Positions 7,468-15,851 of a stretch of 21,642 bases of DNA are shown here, piece by piece. Positions within the stretch are counted from its first letter, which is position 1, and each line of letters opens with the position of its first letter. The notes under the pieces were generated by a model. It ran no database searches, was not told the DNA's origin, and saw only the letters and a program-made list of their open reading frames with translations. Location: NCBI GenBank assembly GCA_021203665.1, contig JAJQAT010000186.1, forward strand, positions 1-21,642. The letters are read 5' to 3'. The position numbers and the translations under genes are program-made. The DNA is from Bacillota bacterium. Lineage in GTDB: Bacteria; Bacillota; Clostridia; UBA1381.

Positions 7468-8060
7468 AATTGTTCTTCCTCCATATTCTTTAATTTATCG
7501 TAAAGGTTTTTTAACGCTCTTCCTCTGTGGCTGACGCTGTTTTTCTCATCGTCGCTGCTCTGCGCGAAGGTCTTGCCGAGCTCATCGCAATAGAATATCG
7601 GGTCGTAGCCGAAGCCGTTATCACCCATAGGCTCCTTTGTGATATGTCCCTTGACCTCTCCCGACGCGGTTATTTCCTTGCCGTCCGGAAATATAAAGGC
7701 AACCGCCGTAACAAATTTCGCGCCGCGGTTTTCACTGCCGCCGATTTCCGCGAGCATTTTGTTTATTCTGTCCGCGTCCGTCGCGTTATCTCCGGCGTAA
7801 CGCGCGCTCCTTACTCCGGGCGCACCGCCCAGCGCGTCAACGCATATCCCCGAATCGTCCGCCAGCACGGGATAGTCGCACACCATGGCAACCGCTCTCG
7901 CCTTTATAAGCGCGTTCTTTTCAAATGTGTCGCCTGTTTCCTCAACGTCTATGTCTATTTCGATTTCCTGCTGTGATACTACGTCAAAGCCGAGCGGTGA
8001 CAGTATCTCCCGCATTTCTCTGATTTTGCCCTTGTTTTTTGTCGCGGCTATCGCTTTCAT
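7464..8060 (-). CDS. rdgB: XTP/dITP diphosphatase (RdgB/HAM1)
   Basis: House-cleaning pyrophosphatase that hydrolyses dITP, ITP and XTP to monophosphates, keeping deaminated purines out of DNA and RNA. 198 residues, normal length. Signatures: ATKNKGK (6-12), VLADDSGICVDALGG (65-79) with the catalytic aspartates, GVRSARYAG (82-90), GFGYDPIF (149-156) and SHRGRA (177-182). SD GGAGG lies upstream of the ATG. It is the first gene of the operon and has a clear promoter upstream. With nnr, it places two nucleotide-damage repair functions in one transcript. Confidence 0.97.
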   Translation of the reverse strand: MKAIAATKNKGKIREMREILSPLGFDVVSQQEIEIDIDVEETGDTFEKNALIKARAVAMVCDYPVLADDSGICVDALGGAPGVRSARYAGDNATDADRINKMLAEIGGSENRGAKFVTAVAFIFPDGKEITASGEVKGHITKEPMGDNGFGYDPIFYCDELGKTFAQSSDDEKNSVSHRGRALKNLYDKLKNMEEEQL

Positions 8061-8097
8061 TCATTCTTTCCTCCGTATATATAATAGTTCTCAAAAT

Positions 8098-8126
8098 ATT
8101 TTACTACATATAGTGCTTTTTTGCAA
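8098..8126 (-). promoter_or_regulatory. Promoter of the rdgB-nnr-alr-mazEF operon
   Basis: On the minus strand TTGCAA (8121-8126), a 17-bp spacer and TAAAAT (8098-8103). It lies 37 bases upstream of the rdgB ATG. No hairpin is seen in the leader. Confidence 0.65.
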
Positions 8127-8156
8127 GCATAAAAACTAAATTATACAATTCAAATA

Positions 8157-9104
8157 TCAGATAATATACCCGAAATACCGCATCAGGAATATCCACGCCG
8201 TAAGAGTTACGGATGAAAGAAGCGTTGTCGTCACCACAACGCTCGATGTCAAGACGCCCTCGTGTCCCATATTTTTAGCCATTATGTAGCTTGACGGCGT
8301 TGTGGGCGAGCCGAGCATTATCAAAAGCGCGACAAGCGCCTGATCCCTGAATCCCAGCCTTACCGCTATCGGCAGAAAAACCGCCGGCAAAATTACAAGC
8401 TTTATCATTGACGCGGCGATTGTCGGCTTGATTTTAGCGACAGCCTTTCTGCCCTCAAAGCCCGCGCCTATTGTTATAAGCGCCAGGGGCGATGCTATTT
8501 TTGCAAGCGATGACAGGGTTTTGTCTATTATTACGGGGAAATCGATTCTTAAAAGCGACGCCGCCGCGCCCAATGCTATTCCTATTATGATAGGGTTTTT
8601 TATGATGTTTATAATGGATTTCTTGATATTCGCCGCGCCGTCCGCGCTTTTTCCGCCCTCGAACGTGAGAGCAAGCACCGCGAATATGTTAAACAGCGGC
8701 ACACAGCCGATTATCATGACCGGCGCCATACCGCTGTCGCCGTAAATATTCTCTATAAACGCAACGCCCAGAATTGCCGCGCTGCTCCGGTATCCCGCCT
8801 GCACAAATTCACCTATGAGCGATTTGTCCTTTAGGATAAGCCTCGCGCCGAGCCACAATCCCAAAAACACAACCGTGGTGGTCACGGCGCAAAACAGCAC
8901 ATACGAAAGGTCAAAATCGCCGATTATATCCGTTGAGGACAAGTCCACAAACAGCAATACCGGCAGTGTTACAACAAAATTGAATTTATTCGCCGTTTTT
9001 ACAAACGCGTCGTTTAAAATACCTATCTGCTTTAAAAAATATCCGACCACTATTACCAAAAATACCGGCAATGTGGCGTTTAAGCTGTAAATTAAGCTGT
9101 CCAT
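8157..9104 (-). CDS. AEC-family (auxin efflux carrier-like) permease
   Basis: Integral membrane transporter of the Mem_trans/AEC family, whose bacterial members carry small organic acids or amino acids; the substrate here cannot be read from sequence. 315 residues with about ten hydrophobic helices in two five-helix halves separated by a polar linker (near ALTFEGGKSADGAANIKK, about 146-163). The helix ending KNPIIIGIALGAAASLL and the late block LIMLGSPTTPSSYIMA are typical of the family. The ATG has the SD GGGAGG. It follows the leuS terminator with no convincing promoter of its own, so it may depend on read-through. I see no terminator after it before the rdgB promoter. Confidence 0.88.
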   Translation of the reverse strand: MDSLIYSLNATLPVFLVIVVGYFLKQIGILNDAFVKTANKFNFVVTLPVLLFVDLSSTDIIGDFDLSYVLFCAVTTTVVFLGLWLGARLILKDKSLIGEFVQAGYRSSAAILGVAFIENIYGDSGMAPVMIIGCVPLFNIFAVLALTFEGGKSADGAANIKKSIINIIKNPIIIGIALGAAASLLRIDFPVIIDKTLSSLAKIASPLALITIGAGFEGRKAVAKIKPTIAASMIKLVILPAVFLPIAVRLGFRDQALVALLIMLGSPTTPSSYIMAKNMGHEGVLTSSVVVTTTLLSSVTLTAWIFLMRYFGYII

Positions 9105-9150
9105 TCTTTCCTCCCGTTTTATCTCTGAATTTATTTTTAAATTTGTTTCT

Positions 9151-9183
9151 AAAGCAAAAAGTGCCTTTTGCCGGCACTTTTTT
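9151..9183 (-). terminator. Intrinsic terminator after leuS
   Basis: A 10-bp stem AAAAAGTGCC/GGCACTTTTT (9156-9165 with 9173-9182), loop of 7. On the minus strand it ends in a T-run before GCTTT. It lies about 20 bases after the leuS stop. The plus strand also has a T-run. Confidence 0.85.
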
Positions 9184-9201
9184 GCAAATTTGATTTAATC
9201 A

Positions 9202-11613
9202 TTACTTCACAACAATATTAACAAGCTTACCCGGAACGGCTATAACCTTAACGACGTTTTTGCCCTCGATAAGGGACTTAATCTTATCGGTGTTCATCGC
9301 CGCCTCCTGTGTGCCGTCCTTATCAAGTCCCGCCGGAATCATAAGCTTATCCTTGATTTTACCGTTTATCTGAACCACTATTTCAATCTCGTCGTCAACG
9401 GTCTTTTCCTCGTCAAATTTCGGCCACGGCTCAAGCGAAAGCAGTCCGCCGTTTCCGTATGTCAGCCAAAGCTCCTCCGTCATATGCGGCGCGACAGGGT
9501 TCAAAAGCGTGATAAGCGTTTTATACTCGCCCTTGGTTACGGAGCCTTTACGCGAAAAATCATTTACAAGGCTCATCAGCGTTGCGATAGCCGTATTAAA
9601 CTTCATTCTCTCGAAGTCCTCGCTTACCTTTTTTATAGCCTTGTTCATTGTCTTTTCAAGGTCCGCGCTGTATTCCTCGCAGTCATTTACTATCGACTGC
9701 AAATTCCATACTCTTTCAAGGAATTTGTAGCAGCCCTTTAATCCCTGCTGTGACCACGGCGTTGACTGGTCAAACGCTCCGATAAACATTTCATATGTTC
9801 TGAACGCGTCCGCGCCGAACTCATTTACAACATCATCGGGATTTACCACATTTCCCCTTGACTTTGACATCTTCTCGTTGTTCTCGCCCAAAATCATACC
9901 GTGAGAGGTACGCTTCATATACGGCTCCTTTGTCGGAACCACGCCTATATCGTATAGGAATTTATGCCAGAAACGAGAGTAGAGCAGATGCAGCGTTGTA
10001 TGCTCCATACCGCCGTTATACCAGTCAACGGGCGACCAATATTCAAGCGCCTCTTTTGATGCTAAAGCATCGTTATTATGCGGGTCCATATATCTCAGGA
10101 AGTACCAGCTTGAGCCTGCCCATTGCGGCATTGTGTCGGTTTCGCGCTGAGCCTTGCCGCCGCAGTGGGGACAGGTTGTTTCTATCCAGTCATATGCCTT
10201 TGCAAGCGGCGATTCGCCGTTCTCGCCCGGCTCAAAGGTTTCAATCTCCGGCAGCTCAAGCGGCAGCTCGCTTTCCGGAATCGCTACCCAACCGCACTTA
10301 TCGCAGTGTACCAGCGGAATAGGCTCGCCCCAGTAACGCTGACGCGAAAATACCCAGTCGCGCAGCTTGAAGTTTACCTTTCTCTTGCCGAGTCCCTCTT
10401 TTTCAAGCCAATCTATCATTGTCGGAATCGCCTGCTTTACGGGCAGTCCGTTAAGGAATCCGGAATTTACCATATTGCCCTTATAAACGTCCGTATAAGC
10501 CTCCTCCTGAACATTCTTTCCGCCCGAAACAACCTCTATGATAGGAAGATTGAATTTCTTTGCAAACTCCCAGTCGCGGCTGTCGTGCGCGGGAACCGCC
10601 ATAATGGCGCCCGTGCCGTAGGTTACAAGAACATAGTCGGAAATGAACACCGGCAGCTTATCGCCGTTCGCGGGATTTACCGCGTAAATGCCCTCAAGCT
10701 TAACGCCGGTCTTTTCCTTTGCAAGCTCCGTGCGCTCAAATTCGGACTTCTTCGCCGCAGCCGCTTTATACGCGAGGACCTCGTCATAATTCGTTATCGA
10801 GTCCTTCATTTTTTCAACAAGCTCATGCTCCGGCGACATAACCGTGTATGTCGCGCCGAACAGCGTATCAGCGCGGGTTGTGTACACAACCATTTCATCG
10901 CCCGTGGAGAGCTTGAATTTAACCTCCGCGCCCTCGCTTCTGCCTATCCAGTTTTTCTGCTGAGTTTTTATCTTTTCAAGGTAATCAACATCATTGAGGT
11001 CGTCAATGAGCCGCTGTGCGTATTCCGTGATTTTCAGCATCCACTGGCTCTTCCTTTTCTGAACAACCTCGCTGCCGCAGCGTTCGCACACGCCGTTTAC
11101 AACCTCTTCGTTTGAAAGTCCCACCTTGCAGCCGGTACACCAGTTTATAGGCATCTCCTGCTTATACGCAAGACCGTGCTTGAAAAGCTGTAGGAAAATC
11201 CACTGCGTCCATTTATAATAATTCGGATCTGTGGTGTTGACCTCTCTTGACCAGTCGAATGAAAAACCGAGCATTTTCAGCTGACGTGTGAAATTGGCAA
11301 TATTTTTCTCGGTAACAATTTTCGGGTGAACCTTATTCTTTATCGCAAAATTCTCCGTAGGCAGACCGAAAGCGTCCCAGCCTATCGGATAAAGCACGTT
11401 GTATCCCTCCATACGGCGCTTTCTCGCGATAATATCAAGCGCAGTATAGCTCCTCGGGTGTCCTACGTGCAAACCCGCTCCCGACGGATACGGGAACTCT
11501 ATCATCGCAAAGTATTTGGGTTTGGAGCTGTTTGTTTCGGCATGAAACGCGCCCGCTTCCTCCCACTTGTCCTGCCACTTTTTTTCGATGGCTTTAAAAT
11601 TGTAACTTTCCAT
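9202..11613 (-). CDS. leuS: Leucyl-tRNA synthetase
   Basis: Class I aminoacyl-tRNA synthetase charging tRNA-Leu. 803 residues, full bacterial length. HIGH-type motif HVGH at 49-52 in PYPSGAGLHVGHPRSY; KMSKS at 581-585. The editing (CP1) domain (about 225-420) has TTRADTLFG (245-253) and GTGAIMAVPAHDSRD (333-347) with the editing aspartate. Zinc-type cysteine pairs CTGC (159-162), CERC (176-179), CDKC (437-440) and CPHC (481-484) are intact. SD AAAGGAG precedes the ATG by about 11 bases. It is the last gene of the yhbY operon, 24 bases after rsfS. There is no T-box leader; expression must follow the operon promoter. Confidence 0.98.
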   Translation of the reverse strand: MESYNFKAIEKKWQDKWEEAGAFHAETNSSKPKYFAMIEFPYPSGAGLHVGHPRSYTALDIIARKRRMEGYNVLYPIGWDAFGLPTENFAIKNKVHPKIVTEKNIANFTRQLKMLGFSFDWSREVNTTDPNYYKWTQWIFLQLFKHGLAYKQEMPINWCTGCKVGLSNEEVVNGVCERCGSEVVQKRKSQWMLKITEYAQRLIDDLNDVDYLEKIKTQQKNWIGRSEGAEVKFKLSTGDEMVVYTTRADTLFGATYTVMSPEHELVEKMKDSITNYDEVLAYKAAAAKKSEFERTELAKEKTGVKLEGIYAVNPANGDKLPVFISDYVLVTYGTGAIMAVPAHDSRDWEFAKKFNLPIIEVVSGGKNVQEEAYTDVYKGNMVNSGFLNGLPVKQAIPTMIDWLEKEGLGKRKVNFKLRDWVFSRQRYWGEPIPLVHCDKCGWVAIPESELPLELPEIETFEPGENGESPLAKAYDWIETTCPHCGGKAQRETDTMPQWAGSSWYFLRYMDPHNNDALASKEALEYWSPVDWYNGGMEHTTLHLLYSRFWHKFLYDIGVVPTKEPYMKRTSHGMILGENNEKMSKSRGNVVNPDDVVNEFGADAFRTYEMFIGAFDQSTPWSQQGLKGCYKFLERVWNLQSIVNDCEEYSADLEKTMNKAIKKVSEDFERMKFNTAIATLMSLVNDFSRKGSVTKGEYKTLITLLNPVAPHMTEELWLTYGNGGLLSLEPWPKFDEEKTVDDEIEIVVQINGKIKDKLMIPAGLDKDGTQEAAMNTDKIKSLIEGKNVVKVIAVPGKLVNIVVK

Positions 11614-11637
11614 TGGTATATAAACTCCTTTTGTATA

Positions 11638-11985
11638 TTATTCTTTCTCTGTCACAGTTGCCGTGCCGGCATCGTCCCACAGTCGCTCAATCGCGTAAAA
11701 CTCGCGCATCTCCTGCTGCATTACGTGCACGATTATATCGCCGTAATCCATCAGTATCCAGCTTCCTCCGCGGTAACCCTCCTTGTGGTTTACCACAAAA
11801 CCGGCGTCCTGCATTTTCTCCTCAACCTCGTCAACGCACGCCCTTACCTGCACCGTTGACTGACATGACGCGACTATAAAATAATCGCCGAGTGATGTCT
11901 GCTCCGAAACGTCAAGCACCTCGATATTGGTCGCTTTTTTATCGTCAAGAGCCTTTGTGATTATTTCTACCTTTTTATTTTGCAT
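11638..11985 (-). CDS. rsfS: Ribosome silencing factor RsfS
   Basis: RsfS binds uL14 on the large ribosomal subunit and blocks subunit joining when nutrients are short. The hallmark block GSWILMDYGDIIVHVM is intact, as are LGDYFIVAS near the N-terminus and FYAIERLWDD near the end. The start is placed at the second ATG (11985, 115 residues) because the SD AGGAG lies 7 bases before it; the ATG at 11991 sits almost on top of the SD. The gene overlaps the end of yqeK, which implies translational coupling. Confidence 0.95.
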   Translation of the reverse strand: MQNKKVEIITKALDDKKATNIEVLDVSEQTSLGDYFIVASCQSTVQVRACVDEVEEKMQDAGFVVNHKEGYRGGSWILMDYGDIIVHVMQQEMREFYAIERLWDDAGTATVTEKE

Positions 11986-12535
11986 TTCCATTCTCCTTCA
12001 GCAAGTCATTCCACATATATATTATATTCGGGTGAATTACGCCCCGTCTTTTTGTCTGAAGCTTAAGCTGCTGCTCGACAGAAAGCATTAAAGCCTCGTT
12101 TAAGCCGCGCTCCAGTGTTTCTCTGAGCTTTTCCACTCCGTCAAAATCGCGGTTTACCTCGGTCATATCGGCAATATAAACAATCTTCTCCAAAAGGGAC
12201 ATTCCCGCGCGTCCCACAGTGTGATATTTAATCGCGCTTAAAATTTCCTCATCGTTTATGCCGTATTCGGTTTTTGCGATAACGCTGCCCAAAAATCCGT
12301 GAATCACGGGAGGACATTGCAGCGCCGCGTCATCTAACGGAACATTCAATTTTTCGCAAAGCTCAATCTGTTCCTCGATTGAATATCCCTTTGCGCAGTC
12401 GTGCAGAAGTCCCGCCGTATACGCTTTTTCCTCGTCCGCGCCGTACTTTAAGGCAAGTCTTTTCGCCTCGTCCGCCACGCCCAACGAATGGGCGTACCGT
12501 TTTGGACTGAGCGTTTTTTTCAGCTTTTCTTTCAT
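11975..12535 (-). CDS. yqeK: HD-domain Ap4A hydrolase YqeK
   Basis: Symmetrical diadenosine tetraphosphate hydrolase of the HD superfamily (B. subtilis YqeK type), clearing the alarmone Ap4A. 186 residues. Metal ligands expected for the family are visible: H16 in RYAHSLGV, H45-D46 in GLLHDCAKG, H79 in VIHGFLGS, H105 in KYHTVGR and D123 in YIADMTE. SD GGAG lies before the ATG. It is separated from nadD upstream by a 230-bp hairpin-rich gap, although the other joints in the operon up to rsfS overlap by a few bases. Confidence 0.95.
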   Translation of the reverse strand: MKEKLKKTLSPKRYAHSLGVADEAKRLALKYGADEEKAYTAGLLHDCAKGYSIEEQIELCEKLNVPLDDAALQCPPVIHGFLGSVIAKTEYGINDEEILSAIKYHTVGRAGMSLLEKIVYIADMTEVNRDFDGVEKLRETLERGLNEALMLSVEQQLKLQTKRRGVIHPNIIYMWNDLLKENGNAK

Positions 12536-12765
12536 ATTTCTATCTCCATTCCGCCGCCTTGCGGCGGTTTAAATCATAACGTGGAAAAGAAGCAAGCCTT
12601 TTGATTTGCTTTGCAAATCAATGGGTCGTTATGAGGAGCGCAGTCGTATTCGCACCGCAAAGAAATGCGGGCAGCCGTAGGCTGACCTTTTGCCGTAGGC
12701 AAAAGGTGCTGAGTTGTATACTTCAAGCTCCGAATAATGGTGAGATGCGCAGCTTATTTTTCACG
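12536..12765. repeat. Hairpin-array insertion between nadD and yqeK
   Basis: No credible gene. The stretch packs several inverted repeats, mostly perfect and with 3-nt loops: 12551-12567 (7-bp stem, loop CTT), 12601-12621 (9-bp stem, loop TTT), 12672-12684 (5-bp, loop GTA) and 12686-12706 (9-bp, loop GTA). There is also a 5-bp stem at 12655-12670. An outer pair TCATAACG (12574-12581) / CGTTATGA (12627-12634) encloses the TTT hairpin. None is followed by a T-run, so they are not terminators. I see no terminal inverted repeats or target duplication. It looks like a REP/BIME-type or small mobile intergenic repeat that landed in the operon; a structured RNA between two cistrons is the alternative. 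Confidence 0.6.
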
Positions 12766-13359
12766 TTAATCCTCGTACAAATTATTCAATTTTATATACT
12801 CAATTACTTTATCGGGCACCATATAGCGCACCGTTTTGCCGGTACGTATTCTGTCCCTTATATCCGTTGACGACAGCCCGATTACCGGAGCGGATATGGG
12901 GAAAATATCCGCGTTATATCTTTTCCGCATTTCATTTATCGTTTCTGTCAGGCTTTCACGGGATTTTCTCGGAAACACCAAAAGCGAACACATTGAAAGT
13001 ATTTTTTCGGGCATATACCATTTCGGTAAATCCTTTAGGGAATCCTCGCCTATTATGAAAAACAGCTCGTCCTCGGGATATTTGCTTTTCAAATATTCAA
13101 GCGTGTTCACGCTGTAGGACTTTTTATCGTTCCTTACCTCAAAATCATCATCGGAAAAGGCGTCGTTTCCGTCTATCGCGATACGCGTCATATTAAAGCG
13201 GTGCCGCGCGTCAAGCGTGCCCTGCTTATGCGGAGGGTTTCCGCCCGTTATAAAAATTATATTATCCAAGCTGTATTCTCCGCGCGCCGTTTCGGCTATC
13301 ATCAGATGAGCGTTATGCACGGGATTGAAGGTGCCGCCCATTATTCCTATTCTTTTCAT
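12766..13359 (-). CDS. nadD: Nicotinate-nucleotide adenylyltransferase
   Basis: Transfers AMP from ATP to nicotinate mononucleotide, the central step of NAD synthesis. 197 residues. Nucleotidyltransferase motif GGTFNPVHNAH (8-18) and the second ATP motif SSTDIRDR (163-170) are intact; FIIGEDSLKDLPKW (101-114) is the nicotinate-binding region. Its ATG overlaps the yhbY stop by 4 bases (ATGA), so translation is coupled. The yhbY-nadD-yqeK-rsfS order is the classic Firmicute one. Confidence 0.97.
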   Translation of the reverse strand: MKRIGIMGGTFNPVHNAHLMIAETARGEYSLDNIIFITGGNPPHKQGTLDARHRFNMTRIAIDGNDAFSDDDFEVRNDKKSYSVNTLEYLKSKYPEDELFFIIGEDSLKDLPKWYMPEKILSMCSLLVFPRKSRESLTETINEMRKRYNADIFPISAPVIGLSSTDIRDRIRTGKTVRYMVPDKVIEYIKLNNLYED

Positions 13360-13658
13360 TTCCTCGGCAGCTCGATTTTCCTGTATTTTTCCTCATCGGA
13401 CCTGCGGTAAATTATAAACTTGTTTCCTATCGCCTGTACCGGCTCCGCGTTAAGACGTCTCGCGACCTCGTTGCAGGTGTCGCGCGTATCCAAAAGCGCT
13501 GTTTCAAGTATATGCACCTTTAAAATTTCACGCTTTGTAAGCGCCTTGTCCAGTCCGTCTATGACCGCGTCGGTCACGCCCTCCTTGCCTATTTGAAATA
13601 TCGGCTCGAGCGCGTGCGCCGTTTTCCTTAAAAATGCCCTCTGTTTTCCTGTTATCAT
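13356..13658 (-). CDS. yhbY: YhbY-family CRM-domain RNA-binding protein
   Basis: Small KH-like (CRM domain) protein associated with pre-50S ribosomal particles. 100 residues, normal size. Typical blocks are MITGKQRAFLRKTAHAL (1-17), FQIGKEGVTDAVI in the first third, KREILKVHIL in the middle, and IGNKFIIYR near the end. SD GGAGGG lies 5 bases before the ATG. It is the first gene of the ribosome-assembly/NAD/leuS operon and sits behind the best promoter of the window. Confidence 0.95.
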   Translation of the reverse strand: MITGKQRAFLRKTAHALEPIFQIGKEGVTDAVIDGLDKALTKREILKVHILETALLDTRDTCNEVARRLNAEPVQAIGNKFIIYRRSDEEKYRKIELPRK

Positions 13659-13700
13659 TATACCCTCCGATGTTGGTTTATCTATAAATATACATTGTTT

Positions 13701-13729
13701 ATTATATCATTTTACCCCTGCATTGTCAA
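13701..13729 (-). promoter_or_regulatory. Consensus promoter of the yhbY-leuS operon
   Basis: On the minus strand a perfect TTGACA (13724-13729), a 17-bp spacer and a perfect TATAAT (13701-13706). This is the full sigma-A consensus, suiting a strongly expressed housekeeping operon. Confidence 0.9.
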
Positions 13730-13734
13730 CCGCT

Positions 13735-13777
13735 GCAAAAAGAAAAACAGACAAAAGCTCGCGGTTTTTGTCTGTTT
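13735..13777 (-). terminator. Intrinsic terminator after trpG
   Basis: A 12-bp AT-rich stem AAACAGACAAAA (13745-13756) with its complement ending at 13777, around a short GC loop. On the minus strand it is followed by TTCTTTTTG. It starts about 9 bases after the trpG stop and insulates the yhbY promoter. Confidence 0.85.
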
Positions 13778-13785
13778 CCGTTTAA

Positions 13786-14349
13786 TCATATTTCCAAAAA
13801 GTTTTCAATCATTTTCATTCCGTTCGGAGTTAGCACGGATTCCGGGTGAAACTGTATTCCGAATACGGGTCTTTCCCTATGCTTTACGCCCATAATGCAC
13901 CCGTCGTCGCTTCTGGCGGTTATCTCAAGACAGTCGGGCAGTGACTCCTCCTCTATCACAAGAGAATGGTATCTTCCCGCCTCTACCGTTTTGCCGAGTC
14001 CCTTGAAAACGGGGCAGTCCATATTGACCGTCACAAAATCTCTTTTGCCGTGCATTATACGCGGCGCGTGGACTATTTTTCCGCCGAAAGCCTCGCCTAT
14101 CGATTGATGTCCGAGGCACACGCCCAAAATCGGGATATTCTCCGCCGCCTTAATCAAATCAACGCATATTCCAGCATCCTTCGGAAATCCGGGTCCCGGG
14201 GACAGGATAATATGGCTCGGATTCTTCGCCAAAACGGCGTCAACCGTGATTTTATCGTTTCTGTACACCTCAATATCGGGATTTATCGTGCCGATATACT
14301 GGTATAAATTGTATGTGAATGAGTCGTAATTATCAATCATTATAATCAT
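13786..14349 (-). CDS. trpG: Anthranilate synthase component II (glutamine amidotransferase)
   Basis: Class I glutamine amidotransferase that supplies ammonia to TrpE. 187 residues. Catalytic triad C78 (GVCLGHQ, 76-82), H168 and E170 (FHPES, 167-171); PGPG at 51-54 shapes the oxyanion region, and YHSL at 127-130 is also typical. PabA, shared with folate synthesis, looks alike, and in Firmicutes one subunit can serve both; the trpE neighbour and the family type of that TrpE favour TrpG. It overlaps trpE by 4 bases (ATGA), with GGAGGCGG inside trpE as SD. Confidence 0.93.
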   Translation of the reverse strand: MIIMIDNYDSFTYNLYQYIGTINPDIEVYRNDKITVDAVLAKNPSHIILSPGPGFPKDAGICVDLIKAAENIPILGVCLGHQSIGEAFGGKIVHAPRIMHGKRDFVTVNMDCPVFKGLGKTVEAGRYHSLVIEEESLPDCLEITARSDDGCIMGVKHRERPVFGIQFHPESVLTPNGMKMIENFLEI

Positions 14350-15818
14350 ACTATGTCACCCGCCTCCTCAATGGCGCGCAAAACCGCCATCGCCTTATTA
14401 ACAGATTCCTGATATTCCTTTTCCGGTACAGAATCATATACAATTCCGCCGCCCGCCTGGATATACGCCTTGCCGTCCTTAAAAACTCCGGTGCGGATAG
14501 TGATGCAGCTGTCAAAATTACCGTTAAAGCTGATATATCCTATCGCTCCGCCGTATGCCGAGCGCTTTGTTTTCTCAAGCTCGTCGATTATCTCCATGGC
14601 GCGGATTTTCGGCGCGCCGGAAAGCGTTCCCGCCGGCAGCGTTGAGCCGAGCGCGTCAAAGCAGCTTTTGTCGCTCCTGAGCTTACCCTCAACATCGGAT
14701 ATAATATGCATTATATGCGAAAAGCGTTCCACGTATTTAAACCTTGTCACCTTAACCGAGCCGAACTCGCTTACCCTGCCTATGTCGTTTCTGCCCAAAT
14801 CCACAAGCATGGTATGCTCCGCAAGCTCCTTTTCGTCTGACAAAAGCTCCTTTTCAAGAGCCATATCCTCCTCGACATTCTTGCCGCGCGGACGCGAACC
14901 GGCTATGGGTCCCGTCTGAACAATTCCGTTCTCCACTCTGACAAGCATTTCCGGCGACGCTCCCGCAATCTGATAATCTCCGAAATTCAGATAATACATA
15001 TACGGCGACGGGTTTATAAGCCTGAGCGCTCTGTAGGTATTGAAAGGATTTACGTTTGTTTCAACGGTAAACCGCTGCGACAGCACCACCTGGAATATAT
15101 CGCCGTTCTTTATATACTCCTTTGCCTTTTCCACATTTGCGCAAAATTCCTCTTTTGTCATATTGGATTTCATTTTGGACGAGGAACGGTATTCGCGGCT
15201 TTCCTTTTTCATAAGCGGCGACAAGTCGGACATTTCACGCTGAATATCAAGCAGTCTGCCGGTCGCCTTTTTATACTGATTTTCAATATCGCCCTCGGCG
15301 TGAATATTTACTATAATAACAATCTTTTGACGCACATGGTCAAAGGCGATTATCTCGTCCATAAGCATAAAGTGCATATCGGGTATATTCAGCTCGTCGG
15401 GATTTGTATTCGGCAAATCCTCATATTGACGGATTATGTCATACGCGAAAAATCCCACCGCGCCGCCGTTAAAGGAGGGTATATTCTCCAGCTTCGGCGC
15501 TTTATACTTCCCTGCCAGCTTTTCAAGCTCCTCCATCGGCTTACCGGTGTATGTGCTTGTCTTGCCGGTATAGTCCGTGACGGTTATCTCATCGCCAAGG
15601 CTCTTAAAGGTTAAAAAAGGATTTCTGCCTATAAAGGAAAATCTCGCGGTAACGTGGTTCTGACCGATGCTTTCAAGCAAAAAGCAGTCGCGCTCCGTCT
15701 GCATACGCTTAAACACGCTTATGGGCGTATCCATATCGGCGTAGCATTCCGCGGTAAGAGGAATCATATTGTAGTCCTTAGCCAGCTCCTTTACCTCGTC
15801 TATCGTTAAATTAAACAT
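14346..15818 (-). CDS. trpE: Anthranilate synthase component I
   Basis: Chorismate-using subunit making anthranilate, the committed step of tryptophan synthesis. 490 residues from the chosen ATG. The feedback-binding LLES motif (47-50) and TPISVFKR (31-38) mark TrpE rather than PabB; FIGRNP follows at 62-67. The catalytic half has DIFQVVLSQRF, NPSPYMYYL, GSRPRG, DLGRNDIGRV, LPAGTLSGAPK and AYGGAIGYI blocks. An in-frame ATG at 15851 exists, but it lies directly after the leader terminator, whereas 15818 has GGCGGG upstream and matches the family N-terminus. The tryptophan-site motif implies allosteric feedback besides the leader control described upstream. Confidence 0.95.
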   Translation of the reverse strand: MFNLTIDEVKELAKDYNMIPLTAECYADMDTPISVFKRMQTERDCFLLESIGQNHVTARFSFIGRNPFLTFKSLGDEITVTDYTGKTSTYTGKPMEELEKLAGKYKAPKLENIPSFNGGAVGFFAYDIIRQYEDLPNTNPDELNIPDMHFMLMDEIIAFDHVRQKIVIIVNIHAEGDIENQYKKATGRLLDIQREMSDLSPLMKKESREYRSSSKMKSNMTKEEFCANVEKAKEYIKNGDIFQVVLSQRFTVETNVNPFNTYRALRLINPSPYMYYLNFGDYQIAGASPEMLVRVENGIVQTGPIAGSRPRGKNVEEDMALEKELLSDEKELAEHTMLVDLGRNDIGRVSEFGSVKVTRFKYVERFSHIMHIISDVEGKLRSDKSCFDALGSTLPAGTLSGAPKIRAMEIIDELEKTKRSAYGGAIGYISFNGNFDSCITIRTGVFKDGKAYIQAGGGIVYDSVPEKEYQESVNKAMAVLRAIEEAGDIV

Positions 15819-15851
15819 TATATCCCGCCTTTCGTTTGATACGGCTTGCAT

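Noticed and set aside
9105..9155. A separate promoter for the AEC permease.
   Set aside because: The region after the leuS terminator is AT-rich, but no -35/-10 pair with acceptable spacing could be matched.
10123..11115. A 330-codon open frame on the plus strand.
   Set aside because: It lies wholly antisense to leuS, whose motifs are intact throughout. It has no SD and its product is low in complexity of the kind given by reverse GC-rich codons.
11614..11640. A T-box riboswitch in front of leuS.
   Set aside because: Only 24 bases separate rsfS and leuS, with no room for a specifier stem or T-box sequence.
12601..12870. An 89-codon plus-strand frame starting in the hairpin region.
   Set aside because: It runs through the palindromes and into the antisense of nadD; no SD and no family resemblance, so the open frame looks incidental.
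15819..15851. An upstream in-frame ATG that would extend TrpE by 11 residues.
   Set aside because: It sits immediately after the U-run of the leader terminator with no SD; the ATG at 15818 has GGCGGG upstream and fits the family start.
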